Source: Rapana venosa
Taxonomy: Eukaryota; Mollusca; Gastropoda; Neogastropoda; Muricidae
Assembly: GCA_028751875.1 (NCBI GenBank)
Contig: CM054134.1
Coordinates: forward strand, 68,594,589-68,658,588
Direction: 5' to 3'
Length of the DNA stretch: 64,000 nt
Shown here: positions 1-59,689 of the stretch, one piece after another
Layout of the letters: every line of letters starts with the position of its first letter
How positions within the stretch are numbered: position 1 is the first letter of the stretch
Notes under the pieces: generated by a model
The model's input: the letters and a program-made list of their open reading frames with translations, nothing else
What the model was told of the DNA's origin: nothing
The model's database searches: none
Position numbers and translations under genes: made by a program

Positions 1-2847
1 TATGTGTGCTCACATATTATGATACTTGTATGTATGGTGACAGTGCACATGTGTGTGTGTGTAATGTTATGATAGTACATGAGTGTCATATAACATACTG
101 TATGTGTTCATCTGTGCAATTGTTCATCTCATCCTTTTCCAGCTTTTAGAGTTGTGACTTTGTCATTGTTGCTGTAAGTAAGCATTGGGGAGGGAAGAAG
201 ATGATTCTTGAATGTTAAACACAATGAAAAAATAGAAGAAGAAAAAAATAGTCTGTGGAATATGGTTGAGGAACAGTTTTGTTTCCTTTTATAAATTAAA
301 AATAATTTCTAATTGTATTGAAAAAAATCATGTTTATCAAGAGGAAAGAGCAAGGGTGAATCAAGGTGTTGAAAAACCCCTCTCACTTGCCCAGTGTTCC
401 ACATAAAAAAAACCCAACTAAAATGAGAGAGACCAGACTTGACACCTTGTCCTGGCAGTAAGTACAAAAGACATTTGGACTGAGGCAAGGGGAATTCTTG
501 TAGGTTACCTTACTCTGGTTTCCTTTACCCTAAACTAAGAGCTAGTGGACAAAAGACAGCCTTGAGAATAATGCTCAGTAGGAATCTGGTAATAGTATCC
601 CAGGCTATCTTTGGAGTAAGTAAGTGGTAGAGCTTAGAGGTCAAAGAAATGTTTCAGGTTTTTCCAGTTCCAGTCAAAACAAGTACATGTGGTCTGTGGC
701 ATAACAAGATTTTGTGTCCGTCATATTGTGCAAGTTATTAGTTATGGAAACTCCCAAAGTGACTTGTTCATAACAAAGAACACCCCTATGCCACCCCCTA
801 AAAAAAAATTAACCTAAAAAAACCAAAACCCAAAGTGAAAACAACTGTGCAAATCCCACCTCTATCCTACGTAAGAATAAAACCCAAAACAAATGTAACA
901 GTACAGTAAAATCAAAATAAAATCAAAAACAAACAAGTGCTAAACAATTTTTCCTTGATTTTTTTCCTGTATAAATAAAGTTACTATGTAAGTGCCTAAA
1001 GCCTAGTTCTTGCGGGTTTTTTCCCAGTTTTCAACCCGTTTTTTTCTGAATGAAGGAATGCAGCAGACAGGTAGCTCCAAATCTGGGAATTAGTGGCTTA
1101 ATCAGGGACCCCACGGTAGGGGAATAAATCCATAACTGAATGGTGAACAGACGTAGATATGGCAGCATTTTTTTAGCTGTCTCAATTTGTTTCTTTGACA
1201 TTTTCTATTCATTGTGACAGTGTGACTATGTGTTACACTTAGGTTTTTCTTGGGGTGTTTGGGTTCGTGCGTGTGCTGTGTGTGGTGTGCGGCAGTGGTA
1301 GCTCACATTATGAATTACTGCTGACTTTGGGGTGTGTGGGTGTCACTTGGCATGATGGGCGTGTGTGTGTGTGCGTATGTGTGATTCAGTATTTTATATA
1401 TTTTAATATTATATACATAATATTTTTATTATAATATATATTTTAAATTGTTTGTTGACTGTAGGTTTTTGCAGAATAAAGTTGTATGCATGTGTACAAC
1501 AAATGTAGTATAAAACCACAAAAAGAACAGGTTCAAGGTTTGAAGGTTATTCCTGTGGTGTGTTTTTTTTATTCATTCTGTCTGAATCATGCACAGTGGG
1601 GGTGTACTTGGTAGCATCAGTAAATGGCCTTTGAAGGCTAGTCCCTCGAAGGGTGCGGCTTTACTACTTATTCACGTATTACTTCATTACAACCAGAAGA
1701 AAAGTCAGCTGCATTGATCCCCACATTCCTCAGCTGTGACTGACTGACGTTCGAGATTGTGTGTATCTAGCAGTGTTGATATATGCAACAGGCTACTGTG
1801 TAATACATGTATGTGTACATGTATACACATGTAGCATGAAGTTGGAACTCTACATTGATTGATATGATTACATCAGTAGTATAGAATTAGTAAAAAGATA
1901 AATCATTAGAGATATATATGGGAGAGAGGGAGAGCTGTACAAGATACTATGGTTGAAATTTTAAGTTTTTTGATAATTTGTGTTTAAATGTATACTGGGG
2001 AATGTACCACTGCTTGGTGGGTTAGGGGAGGGTTGCATTTCAAGCACATGTGAATAAGATATGAAATGTATAAAGAATATTTATTTGTAGTATTACTTTG
2101 CAAAGTATACATCAGTCCTGGAATTATGCAAAGATGCTAAATGTTACCAGTTGAGAAGTCTTTTGATTTGGCCATGTTAATTTTTTCTGTAATAATAGTG
2201 GTGATGCATGCACAAGTAGTCTTTAACTGAAAATTCAAATGTTTATTCTTTGGCAGTAAATTAAAGGGAACATTTTTGTGTTTTTCCGTGTTCAGAAAAG
2301 GATGGGAGGAGGCGAGAATGTGTATAAATATGTGTGTGAGCGAGCATCCATGCGTGCGTGCATGCTTTGTGTGTGTGTGTGTGTGTAAACATGCATGTGT
2401 ATACATGTGTGTGTGAGAGAGAGACTGTGTATGTAGTGTATGTCACTATGTGTATGAAATTGATATTGTGGGGGTGGGTTGAGGGGAGGCATTTGAAGCA
2501 GGCCGAGTCTAACTAGACAAGTGCAGCTTTTGGAATGCAGAAGGGATGGGAAAACTTCAAAGGGGGCATGGGAAAAAAGAGAAGAGATGGGTTGATTAGG
2601 GATGGGCAGCAAAACACTCTTAGAAGGCACACACACAGGCATGCACGCACACACACTCGCTCACTCATACCTACTCAAACTCTCTCTCTCTCTGACTCTG
2701 AGTCTCTCACTCTCTCTTGAGTCTGTCTCTGTCTCTCTGAGTCTCTCTTGAGTCTGTCTCTCTGAGTCTCTCTCTCTCTCCCTCTCTTTCTCTCACCTTT
2801 CCTCCCCTCCCCACCCCCCCCCCCCCCCTCTCTCTCTCTCTCTCTCT

Positions 2848-2880
<33 letters not shown>

Positions 2881-3028
2881 TCAAAACAAAACAACAACAA
2901 AAGGTAGAGGCAGTCTGTGCACCTGCAGTCCTGCAGCTTTCCCAAGATTTCTGCCTAGTTGCTTGGCAGAATGAAAAGGGGAAGCTGTTTACACTTTACA
3001 CTTCACTAGGATTGTTTGCATTGGTGGA

Positions 3029-3029
<1 letters not shown>

Positions 3030-3126
<97 letters not shown>

Positions 3127-3138
3127 TCCCTCTCTCTC
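3030..3138 (+). repeat. (CT)n microsatellite
   Basis: Nearly pure CT dinucleotides over about 100 bases. A related, more mixed CT tract with C15 (2814-2828) lies at 2680-2880. Confidence 0.95.
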
Positions 3139-4140
3139 AGTCTTTGTATACATGTATGTATGCATGTATGTCATGTATACATATGTATGTATGTATAATG
3201 CATATGTATGTGTGTGTATGTTGTTAATGTTGAACTGATTTATTATCCATGATGCTTTTCCATCATCTCAGCATTCTTTCTACAGAGCTAGTGTAGGCAG
3301 CTGTTGCATGTTGCACTGAAGACTAATAATAACTTGCTGTGATGACTTATTGAGTGATGCAAGGTAAATCTTTTAGTGGATTATGGACAAAAAATGTAGA
3401 TCAGATCTCTCTGTATGTATTTTAACTATTCATGTGCATTGTGTGTATGCAAGAAGTGTGTATGAGCGTGTGTGTCTTTTGTAGCTCTAGCTCTGTTATG
3501 GTTTTTTGGGGGTTGTATTTTATTTGAAGGCATGGTGTTTTTTTGTTGCTGCTCTTTTGCTTTTTCTGATTTTGTTTTTGTTTTGTTTGCTTTTGGGTTT
3601 TGTTGTTCTTTCTAAAGAATTACCACTCGGTATACGCACAATTGAGTTTTTGTAGAATAACTTTTGAATTCAAGGTGGAGTTCTTAACTATGTCTCAGGT
3701 CATAATGTATGCAGACCTGCAACTGCCATCATCCTGTCCAAATATTTTTCACTTTTTGCGCAATCAAGTATCAATATAAAACAAAAGAGCCCTTAGTTAA
3801 TATCAGTGACAAAGATTGAAAGAATTGTAGAAACAGTTCATATAATGAAATACAAAGATAGCCAGCATAAACAAGGTCTAAGGCTTCTAGTTCTCCAGGG
3901 CATTGGGTTGAACTGTGAATAAATGACTTGACTGTTAGTGTTACTTGACTTCAGGACTGATTTCTACCCCCTCAACTCTGTGAAGAGTCATCCAGTTTAG
4001 TCAGTGTCTCTTGGCAAGTTGAACCTGGCTGAGCCCATCCCTCTCCAGGCAAGAGAGTGCAGACAGGATGTGTTATGCATGGACATTGTATACATGTAGT
4101 GCAAAATTTATACTTGTAAGCAAGCACTAGGCTATCTTGA

Positions 4141-4389
4141 GGCTGGATAGCTTATGGTTAGAGAGTTGAACATGTGATCTTATGGTAACTGAGGGGTGCA
4201 TGTTTGAGTCTCAGCTGTGGTGTCCAGGATTCCCCCCTTCCCCCTACACACACACCCCCTCCTTCCCAGTTAACCTTGGAACTGACTCCATGCTCTACTA
4301 AAAGTCCTTTGGATGAGACTAAACTAAGGTCCTCTGTGCAAATCCAACAGAGAACATGCATAGGTTTTTAACATAAGACAGCTAAAGCT
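4141..4389 (+). mobile_element. Degenerate SINE, family A/B
   Basis: Diverged copy with 'gtcctttggatgagactaaa' and a tRNA-like head around 4145-4215. A similar degenerate copy lies at 12850-13085. Confidence 0.55.
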
Positions 4390-4860
4390 GATGGGATGGA
4401 TTGGTGATCTGGAGTTATCGCACCTGCCTAGAAAGCGAAAAGTCCAGTTCAAAATGTGTGATGGTTCGATCCCTGTTTCGTGTTTGTGCCGAAACTTTTC
4501 CGTTATCCACAAGATCATGAATTGTGGTGTGGGTGCTAGTCTTTTGGATGAGATGATAAATCAAGGTCCCGTGATTATGTAACACACATTTTGCACATGT
4601 AAAAGAACCCACGGCAACCAAAGATTTTCCCTGGCAAAATTTTTAGAAAAAAGCCACTCTTGCCATGATAAGAAAACAAATGCATGTAATTAATATAATA
4701 TACACATGTATGTTGCAAACAGTATTAGAAAAATAGGGTGGTGCTGTTCTTGTGGCAACATGCTTTCCTTAGGGAGAGCAGCCCGAATGTCAAATTGAGT
4801 AGATCTCTGCTGTGACTTAAATGTGGTATAAAATACAATACAATGCAATGCAATAATAAA
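4390..4860 (+). mobile_element. SINE, family C
   Basis: The head contains 'gcctagaaagcgaaaagtcc' and 'ggttcgatccc'. The centre has 'ttggatgagatgataaatca' and 'acccacggcaaccaaaga', and the 3' end 'gggagagcagcccgaatgtc'. The copy at 5985-6490 is the best match. Confidence 0.8.
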
Positions 4861-5884
4861 TGAACATTTAGAAAGGCCTTGGTAACATTTCATATATATA
4901 TAGATAATGAGCAAAACAGTAAAGGAAGGAATATTCTGCATGTATGTTTTTTGTTTATTTTAAAGAACAGAACAGATCATATAAAAACTTTGGCACAAAT
5001 AGTTTTTACTAGCTTGTACAGAATATAGCCTTGATGACAAGGTAAGAGATTTTAAGGTAATATTCAAAACTATGTGTGCACAAAGTGTGCTCTGTCAGTC
5101 GGTGTCATGATTTTGGTGTTTTTTTTATAGCGGGGGTGCATTATGTGACTTGCTCTTTCAGCCCCCATTTTTGCCTTGTGCTCTTCAGTTTCACTTAAAG
5201 TCTCATACGAAACATACATCTTTTACTAGTTCTAGATTTATATCATTAATGTGCATGTGCACTCACACATATTATATGTATGCCACGATCTCTCTGTCTG
5301 TCGGTCTCTCTCTATTTGTCAGTCTGTTTCCCTCTATGTCTGTCTGTCTCTGTCTCTCTGTCTGTCTGTGGTGTGTGTGTGTGTGTCTCGCTTAGCTGAG
5401 GTATTTATTTTTTCTTTCTTTCACTTCCTTTCCCTCTCTTTCAGTTTCACCTGCTCTCTTTTAGTTTTAGTAGGGCACCAAGCTGTGAATCTATCTTTTT
5501 ATCAATTTTGTGTGTGCATACATGTCTGAAGGGAGTAAATCTTATGGCTCGCTGGTGGCTTTAGCTTGTGATTATGGTCATTGGCATTTCAGGAATGGAG
5601 TAGTTGAAGTCATAAATTATTGTTAGTTAGAATGTCTGCTGGGTAAGAAAGATGAAAATTGAAATAGTTTTAACTGTTATTAGAAAGATCCCCCCCCCCC
5701 CTTTTTTTTTTTTTTAAAGAACAGAATAAGAATAATTCTGTGTGAAACGTTTGTGCCGTTTATTTTGTAATTTTTCTTTCTTTCCTTTAATTTTTTGTGT
5801 AAAAAACAAACCACACATGTATATAGACTATAGTTGAGAGAGTGCATGTGTGTGTGTGAAGAGAGAGAGAGTGTGTGTGCGTGT

Positions 5885-5927
5885 GGGGGGGGGCGGGGGG
5901 GGGGGGGGGGGGGGGGGGGGGGGTGGT

Positions 5928-5974
<47 letters not shown>
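5885..5974 (+). repeat. Poly-G tract, about 90 nt with four interruptions
   Basis: G-run broken only by C at 5894 and T at 5924 and 5927; 47 uninterrupted G at 5928-5974. It sits just before a family C SINE copy and can form G-quadruplexes on the sense strand. Confidence 0.9.
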
Positions 5975-5984
5975 CTGTGTCAGA

Positions 5985-6490
5985 TAAAGTGTGAGGTGGA
6001 TCGGTGGTTCCCTAAGAGTAACGCGCCTGTCTAGAAAGCGAAAAGTCCCGGGTCTGAAGTGTGCGGCGTCCGTACCCGTTTGGACCGGAAATCGTTTTCC
6101 CCCATCCAAATAGACCATGAGTGGTGGTCGGGGGGATAGTCTTTTTCAGGATGAGACGATAAACCGAGTCCGTGTGTTACACGTAATTATTTAGCGCACA
6201 TAAAAAAAACCCCACGCAACAAGAGAGTTGTCCCTGGCAAAATTCTTAAAAAAAAGCCACTCTGATAGGGAAAACAAATACAGCTGCAGAAAAAAGAAAG
6301 AAAAAAAAAGGGTGAAAAGGGTGTCGCAGCGTAAGTGGCGACGCGTTCTCCCTGCTCTCCCCGGGAGAGCAGCCCGTATTCACGGAGAGAAATCTGCGTG
6401 ACTAAAGTGTATGAAATAAAATCTGAGCGCTTTGTTTGTTGCTTTTACAAGATTCAGCGCTATATAAATTCCTATACTTTATTATTAATA
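5985..6490 (+). mobile_element. SINE, family C
   Basis: Contains 'cctgtctagaaagcgaaaag', 'aggatgagacgataaaccga', an A-rich linker (6285-6310) and the hairpin-like 'ctccccgggagagcagcccg'. A poly-G tract abuts its 5' end. Confidence 0.85.
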
Positions 6491-6799
6491 TTTTATTATT
6501 TTGGAAAGCATACAGTGCACATTTCAAAGATGTATTTTAAGTTTTATTGTTTGTGCTTGTAATACAGTGCATGTAATTTATAAGTTATAACGGTACAACA
6601 GTGCAAATACAGACCCATACATGTGTGTAATGTTTTTGACAGAGTAGATTTGTGCATGTTGTGTGTGTGTGCACATACTATCACGGTTAGGTAGCACGTA
6701 ACAAAACTCTTCACATGATAACTCATAGCGATTGATGATGGCAAGTATCATATTTAGATTATTGTTGTTTGGACCCCCCATTAAAAAAAAAACATCAAG

Positions 6800-6887
6800 G
6801 AAACACTCACACACACACACACAGTGTGAGTGCCACACACAGGCACACAAGCACAACGGACACACACACACCCACCACACACACACA

Positions 6888-6918
<31 letters not shown>

Positions 6919-6960
6919 CACAGGGGCACACACACACATGCATGTGCACACACACACACA
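6800..6960 (+). repeat. (CA)n-rich region
   Basis: Interrupted CA dinucleotides over 160 bases. Similar tracts lie at 15460-15720, 22400-22455, 26395-26530 and 44840-45055. Confidence 0.9.
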
Positions 6961-7544
6961 AATGCAGAATGTACATCACTAGTACGTGTCACAACTTTAG
7001 AGGTTGGCATTTCCCTGAAGTGGTACAATATTGATGGTGTATACTTGTTGATGGTATGTATGTGCTGACCGTGAGGAATGTAATGGTAAAAATTCCTCAG
7101 GCATAACCACTGGTCCATAATCGTGTCCGTACATACACAGCACCTTGACTTGATAGGGCTTCTTTCTTAACTCATTGAAAGGTTGTTAGCATACTGCATT
7201 AGATTTTGCACGCAGTGCATAGATCTATAGGCCAGTTGAAGCTGGCAGAGTCCAAACCTCTCCACATAGCAGATCTGTGCATGCTGGGTATGTTCATCCA
7301 TGGATCCCTCCAGCATAGCTGGCCTGCAAGGTGGATGGGTTTTTACAGTATAAACTAGTAGTATAGATCTGAACACATGTAGGGGATTGTGTTTTGAGTC
7401 TTAGTTTTAGTGTGGTTTGATATATATTATATTCACTATAGTATATCTATTTTGCAGTTAAGTCTGTTTTAGTGTGCTACTGTTAGTTTGGATTTCTTGT
7501 GATGATGATTTATTTATTTATCTATGTTTATCTTTATTTTGCAG

Positions 7545-52615
<45,071 letters not shown>

Positions 52616-52654
52616 AGTCTGTGACTCAACGTGCATTATCCACGGAACTATTGA

Positions 52655-52719
52655 CTTGATCAGAATCAACTCCCATCTTGATCAGAATCATCTCCCATCT
52701 TGATCAGAATCAACTCCCC
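52655..52719 (+). repeat. 22-bp tandem triplet in 3' UTR
   Basis: Three units of 'cttgatcagaatcaactccc' plus two bases, starting at 52655, 52677 and 52699, 40 bases after the stop codon. Each carries a BclI site (TGATCA). Confidence 0.85.
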
Positions 52720-55700
52720 GTGCTGCTGCAGACTTCAGGACTTCACCAGCAGGACTGGGCTCATCTTTGAAAATAGTGACTGGCCAAGTGATGTTCCTTC
52801 CGTATGTGTGATTCAAGGAGTTGAATGATGTTTTTGATGTTCATTTCACGGTCCTCTTCGTCGTCTCCTTTCCCAGATGTATTCCATGGCTGAACCACCC
52901 TACCCCGGGACACTGGCTGCTTCCTTCATCAGTATCTTGAGCAGTAGCAGATCGTGTGAGGGGAATATGGAGGCATGTGTGTGTGTGTTCAGGCAGACAA
53001 GGAGGAAGCTGTTTCAGTGTGGGGATGGAACATTGCATGGTGCAGGAAAATACATGAGAGTGTTGAGGAGCAGGGTTTTTTTTTCAAAGAACATCAACTT
53101 GTGGTGGATATTCAGGCCAAGATACTGGACCCCAAGTACACCTACGTTCCTGTTTACTGAACCATACTAAAGCTACTGGACCACTTGTGCTCACAACCGC
53201 GTTATCAGGGATACATATATGCATTCATCTCAGCTTGTAGAACAAGGGAGATAATCGGCTCATGGACTTGAAGATCAAGATGATACCCTCAGGAGCCTAA
53301 AAAGCAGCTTTCTTTCTACAGAAAAAAAGTGATCGATGTCAGTGGAGTAGTACACTGCTGATGTGAAAAAAATGAACAAAAATTTGGTGAAACAATTTGA
53401 CCAGGCTTACAAATACAGATCACCTTGTGACATAAACAAAAAAAGTGCATTAATGGGTAAATTAAACAGGTTTGTGCTGTCTGCAGCCCAGCTCAGCTGC
53501 TCAGGCAGAAAGGGAATTCTCCATCACAGGCAAGACACAGATTCTGATTGTGCAGGGATTCTGTGACACAGGGATGGTTTTGTTTTCACGCACAAAAATC
53601 CCAACCAACAATAAGAGTAAATCCTTTTCAGACCAATGTAACTGGTATCGTATTTGACGTTGGCTTAAATCCATGGTTCCTCTTCAAGTGCCACGTTGAC
53701 ACTGTGTTGACAGCAACTGATTTTGTACCAATGGTGACTGAAGGCGTGAATGTGTTTAGTTGACTTTTTCATTTCTTGCTTGTGGACTTCTGCATTTGGA
53801 TGACTTAAGTAACAGATTTTGATATTGTGCCAAGACTTGTCTTGACCGTTTCCTCAATGCAAAATGAAGTGTGTGTGCCAGTGTGAAAGTTTTGCAGTAT
53901 GAAGTAACACAAGAAGAGTTTTGCGTCAAAAAAAGGAGAAAAACTGAGAAGGAAAGAAAAAGTATTTGCAGATTTGAAATATCATTTACAATCTACAAGT
54001 TGCTCTTGTAATATTTGTTTGCTGTATTCCCTAAACTTGATCAAAACTCAGGAAAAAAATGAAATATTTAAAACAGTTTTCTATTTTGAAATCCCTTCCA
54101 TGAAGAAGTTTGTTGTATCAGGAACAAAATTACTTTAGCATTATTTTCAGTAGATGCATTCTGAATTTTTTTTTAAATTGCTTGCTGTGACAAAGAGATA
54201 TGATTATATTGAATAAAATGGTTTTGGTTAATTGAGATAAGGGGGTTATCAGATATTATAGAATCATTGTTCAGAAGATAAGTAAAGCATCTGCCTACAA
54301 AAGATTGCAATAGAAAATCTGTATTTAGGGCTGTGTTTGTACATATGCTCAGCATTGCTTACAGTTGCTGCCCATGCATTTTAAAAACTTTTCTTGCTCG
54401 ACATAGCCTGACAAGTCAGAAATACAAGAATAGCATGAAACCAGTGGCAGACATTTCAGAGAAAAGATGCAACAAAAAAAGTAAGCCTATGATCAAGATG
54501 TATGCGCATGGAGGGCCTTATCCTACTGCATTCCCAGATTGGCATATTCTCAACACAACGAATAGGAAATACGAGCTCCATCATGAGTGTGTGTGTGTGT
54601 GTATGTTTGTGTGTGTGCGCTTGCAGTTTCCAAGATTGCCTTCTTCTTTGCACAAATAGACTGGGTGTATTCATTTCGTTTTGTTCTTTGCTTTCATTTA
54701 TTCATGTGGGGGTGTAGACAATGGTTGGCTGACAGAAATTGAGCAAGAGCTTTGTGGAATGCACGCTGTAGAGCTTTCAAGCACATCACACTTATCATAC
54801 CACAAGTTTCTGGAGCAGTGCTCCCAGGTGTGTGCCTTGATTTCTTTTTTTATGTCCTAGTAAGCAGTTTTTTCTTAAGCATCAAAAGCATAAAGAATTC
54901 TTTTTCTTAATCTCTCTTCCACTATACACATATCTTTTATGCTTTTGCCTATGCAAATTCTTTTTCTTTTTTTAAAGTTCGTGGGAGGGGGCCTTGGTGA
55001 ATCTTTATTCTTTTATAATCTGGTCTTCTACAGTTGCTTTTGTGTGAGCATAGTTACTTTGCAGCATGCTACGTTTGACATGTGGAAAATGTTGTTTTGT
55101 GTGTTAAAATATGAATCAAGTGTCATGAGTCCTTTTTTAAAACCGCACCTCACTTATGTGGGTGGTAGGATAAGTTTGAGAGAGAGAGTGTGTGTGTGTG
55201 TGCATTGTTATTGATAATCCCACACCCAGTCTCCTTTTCCAACCACTTAATCTCTTCAGTTTCTCTGCTAGTGCTATGGGTGTGGAAATTTGCATGTGCT
55301 TATTGTCATACTTTTATTTGTTAAGTTGTTTTGGTGCCAGAAGAATAGGGGAGTGGAGGAGAGAAAGGCAAAGATGTGAATGATAAGGTCTGTTGTGTTG
55401 TGTTGAATCATTTTCGATGATGTTTTGTAAGCTTAAACATTCAAAAGGTGTTTCAGTTTACTTCTTACATATTGTGGATTTTAGCACTGAACTGCATGCT
55501 TTAGTGTAAAATCTGTTAATAGGAAGGCCTTTTGTGGTTTTTGTTGAATTTTTTAGGTCGTTTATGGGAGGGGTTTTGTTTTTTTATCATTTGTTTTGGT
55601 TTTAAAATGCTGATACTGACTGAACGCAAATATAATCGTTTAGCATTAGAGCCACGAACTAAGAAACTGCTTTTTATGGTTTTGTAGGTTAGTCGCACTT

Positions 55701-58700
55701 ATTTCTTTAGAAATCCTTTGATTGTTCGAAATATCATGAAATCTGTATGGTTACCTCAGCAATGCAGACAGAAAATGCACTCGTAGTTAATTTTTTAGTG
55801 TGGTTTGATTTGAATGTGTGGGGAACGTGCTATGATTGAATACTTGCATACTTTCTTAGGACAGGTTACTGTTGTTGCTGGCTTACACAAGCCATTGCCA
55901 ATGTCCACTTTGGCAGATGTGTCTTAACAATGTTGTGTGTGTGTGTATGTGTGTACTTTTTGGGGGAGAGGGGGGGAGAACAAGGGGAGGGGAGGGATAG
56001 GATAGAAAGGTAGAGGGGGCGAAAAAGTTTGTGAATTCCATGATCTTGTGAATACTGTACAGAAAGAGAGACGTATGTGTTACCAATTAGGACAAGTATA
56101 ATATCCATATGTATCTTTATTCTTGTATAGTGTTCTACAGGACGTGAAATCTCCCCTGCCTTTACAGTATGATTGTACTGTACTTCCAACTCTTTCTTTG
56201 TCCAGTCAGTCAGTCCTGCTGTGGCTGTGTTGTATGTATACATGTGTATGATAACAAGATAATATTGCAGTCTAAAGACTCCACAGAAGAACAAAGCACC
56301 ATGACAGTGTTTCCAAATCATTACCAAAGCAAGGGAATGGTGGTTGTTCAGATCTACTTTCCATTTTGAGTGTCTGGTATAACTTATGTACTGAATGTAT
56401 TTGGGGAGTGGGGGTGTTGTGGGGGAGTTGCAGAACTTTTTTTTCCCTAAACACTCATCTTTTCATTGTATGATCATGCATAAAATATGTGTATGGAAGT
56501 GTCCTTGTAGTTTTGTGAACCTATATATATGTGAACATGTTTACTGTGTTGACTAGCACCTGGCTTGAATATATAGACAGGCCATTTGCTAGAAAATGTT
56601 CAAACCACAGCAGGTGTAGTGTATTACGGGAGAGAGGGCGGGGATGGTGAGAGTCATGTGTTCTTCACATTTCTGCAATAAAGGATGGCTAGACTGGGAA
56701 GTGAATCACCAACTTTGTTTCATGTCCAATGTGTGTGGAGACGACAGGTCAGACTGCATGGAAAAAGATGTGAATTCTCTCTCTGACGTATACTGTACAC
56801 TCTTAAAGGACACAAATGGTCATTTTGAAGTTTTATAATGCCAAGTAAACTTCAAATAGATCGGATCATTTCAATGCAGCTTTTAATCTTGCTTTTTTGG
56901 GAACCTAGTTTTTACAAGTCATTACTGCCATTGGCACAGGAATTTTAGTTTCTAGGGTAGCACCTTTAAAATGTGCATCTTCTCTTCACGGTAACAAGTC
57001 ACAGTTACTTGAAACTTAAGAACGAGAGACAAAGTAAGCCGGTAGTTGGTTGGGGTATAAGGAAAAACATTCTTCTGCTCCTTCCTTTAAGATGGTTTGT
57101 ATGACATGATGTGGTACCATGCTCCCCAAATAATAGAGAAGGATATGCCTTTAATACGGAAAATTATGCATCGTAACAAGTAAGACTTTTTTGTGTGCAT
57201 AAAAATTGATGGTGTGTTGATTGTTAGAATACTTTGGATTGATTAGATCCTGTGTAAGATTTGAAAGTCAGTGCTCCCCTGATTCTGTTAAGAAATAATC
57301 TCAGATTTGTGGTCTCTTTCTCTCCCTATCATTTGTCCACTTTTCAGAATGACACATTGTTTGTCCACATTTCTGATGGTGTTAAAACCATGCCTAAGTT
57401 TTTAGACCCTTTCAGCATTTTGCTGAAGACCAGCTTTGTGTAAAGAATGACCTGTGATATTGACTTGAGCTTCTAACATTTGTGCCTTCTCAAATGTTCA
57501 GAAGTGTTCCTTACATGAAACTCCTTTCCAGTGTGTACCAGCTCATGGAGGGCTGGGTCATGAGCAGCAAGAATAACTAGTGAACAGCACAAAGGAAACT
57601 GAGCCATGTGTGTCACACACACACACACACACACTCACACAACACTAAAGATACATTCCATGACTGTATAGAAGAAGGCTCATCACGTTCAGTGGAATCA
57701 TATTGAATTTCAGCTTTTCTTCCCGTCCCCAGTCACTGTGGTTTTTGCCAGCTTTTGGAGAAAAAAAATTCTTTTTAAAAAATATACTTTTGTCTTTTTT
57801 TGTAGTTTAGGAAAGAAAAGATGTTACAGGCCAAGATGTTTGTCTTGTTATTCATGCCAGAGGGATGAACGGCATTCATATTACTTATGTTTGGGATGTC
57901 AATTCAGTCATTTTGGCTGCTGCTTTCAGTTTAGCATTTTCATGTATGATTTTTCTTATAATCGGGATTTTATTTTAAAAAATGTCCAGGTAATGTGCCA
58001 CTAAGAGCATCTTTTTTAGCAAGCTGGTGTATTTTAATGTAAGGTTTGGAATCCAACTGGGTGACAGCCCTGTTATAGCCCTTGTGGTCACCATAGCAGG
58101 ACTATAAATGTCATGAAATTAGGTGAAGTTGAATTCTTCCACTTTGGATGACAGCTAACTGTAATGCAGAGACTGCAATTGTATACATGTCTGAAAATAA
58201 CCAATTTCTGACAGGTTTCTTGTAGATTAAAACAAAAATCTAAGTAAATAAAATTTTAAAGTCATTTGCACAGAAATTTGTTAAATGTTTGGATGTATGA
58301 ATTTCTATGTTCATATCCTTTTTGTCGTTGTTTGGGGTTTTTTTTTTTATTGATTTTTGGGTTGTTTTGTTTTTTGTTGATTTTTTTTTTGGAGGGTGGG
58401 GGAGAGGGGTGGAGGTGTAAATTCTTCAATGCTCATTTGCTGAAGTTGTTCAACATAAAAGTTGTGTCTAGTTTTGTTTTCCTCTGCAATTTATTGAGTT
58501 TGCACAATAGTAAGTCTACTGCAGCACAAAGTTGTAATTAATGTCTGTCCAAGAGAATTCATTTTGCTCTTTCAAATGAAGTCAGTAGAACAAGTAGATC
58601 TTTGTTTTTATAAAGAAAGAAAAACGCTCCAATATTGGCAGTAACTTTGTTGTCATTTTCATAAGCTGCAAACTCTTTCCAAACTTATTGAGTCAGTTTG

Positions 58701-59689
58701 AGCTTTTGAATGAAACCTAATGCATCACTTCTCCTGGTGTGCGTGTGTGTATACTGGTGTGGTGGGCTAGCTATTCAGAAAGATGGTGTTTTTCATAGAA
58801 GATTGTTGAAGGACGATTATATTGCCTTTTTCATAATGGAGACCGAAAAATGCAAAACCCAAAGTGTCAAATTTGTCTGCTTGCGTGAATGAAGCATCAG
58901 ACAATACACCCACCCCCTCCCTCCATGCTGCCTGATAACTGAAACAGGCAATATTTTAACTCTTCATCCATAATTTTTGCAAATTTACGTCAGAAAAATA
59001 GATGCCAATATGAGGAAGTAAACCTTTTTTGTTTTGTTACTGAAGCAATGCCATCTTGGATGATGTTGTACTGTTCAAAGCTTTACTGTTCTTTATTCAG
59101 CTGCAGCATAAAATAGCCTATATATTGTTCCATATCTGTACCATCTGCCTTGTTAAAATGTTACCATCTGCCTATTCAAATTTTAAAAAAGTATTTGCAC
59201 TCAAGTGTGTACATATGTAGTGCTATATGTGCTTGTTTTTTAAACAAAAGCTTGGGGGGGGGTGTCTTTAATTGTTTTCTTTTTCTTTGTTGCTTTGCTT
59301 TTCTCTTTTAAATTGAAAATTATTTGATAACTTTGTCCGATTATCATCATTGTGCCATGAGCACTTTAGGGATTTGCATGCGTAGAGAAAATGTACAATT
59401 TTTTAAATATCTTTTTTTTTATTAGACGGGGATGGCAGGGTTCATTTTATTTCAAATGGATTATGCATGTAGGTTAATATCATTTTTATTTATTTATTTT
59501 GTTCCTCAGCTACAATTTGGAGGTTCGCTAAAGTTGAGATCTGGGTACATGCGACCATTTTTATCTACCATAAATTAGCTGCATCCGACTTCAGGAATGA
59601 TGTTTAAACATGACACCTGTGTGCATACATTTTAAAAATTTTTGGTCATCTGTTGTATCTGCTTAAAATGGCTTACTTGTCTGAAATGC

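Larger units (their letters stand above)
1..7544 (+). other. Non-coding: presumed Smurf intron upstream of first visible exon
   Basis: The first visible exon needs an upstream exon ending in G, so this stretch should be intron, at least in its 3' part. I found no ORF resembling the expected Smurf N-terminus and no promoter I could defend. Contents are AT-rich unique sequence, TG-rich tracts around 1260-1380 and 2330-2430, CT-rich tracts (2680-2880, 3030-3138), SINE copies (4141-4860, 5985-6490), a G tract of about 90 nt (5885-5974), a (CA)n tract (6800-6960) and a minus-orientation SINE fragment near 7165-7340. Confidence 0.6.

Noticed and set aside
1..7544. Smurf first coding exon
   Set aside because: I looked for a short frame resembling the expected Smurf N-terminus followed by a GT donor in the right phase and found none. 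It is probably upstream of the window.
55866..56327. 153-codon minus-strand open frame
   Set aside because: Contains microsatellite-derived His/Thr and Pro/Ser stretches, no domain, and lies antisense in the presumed 3' UTR.
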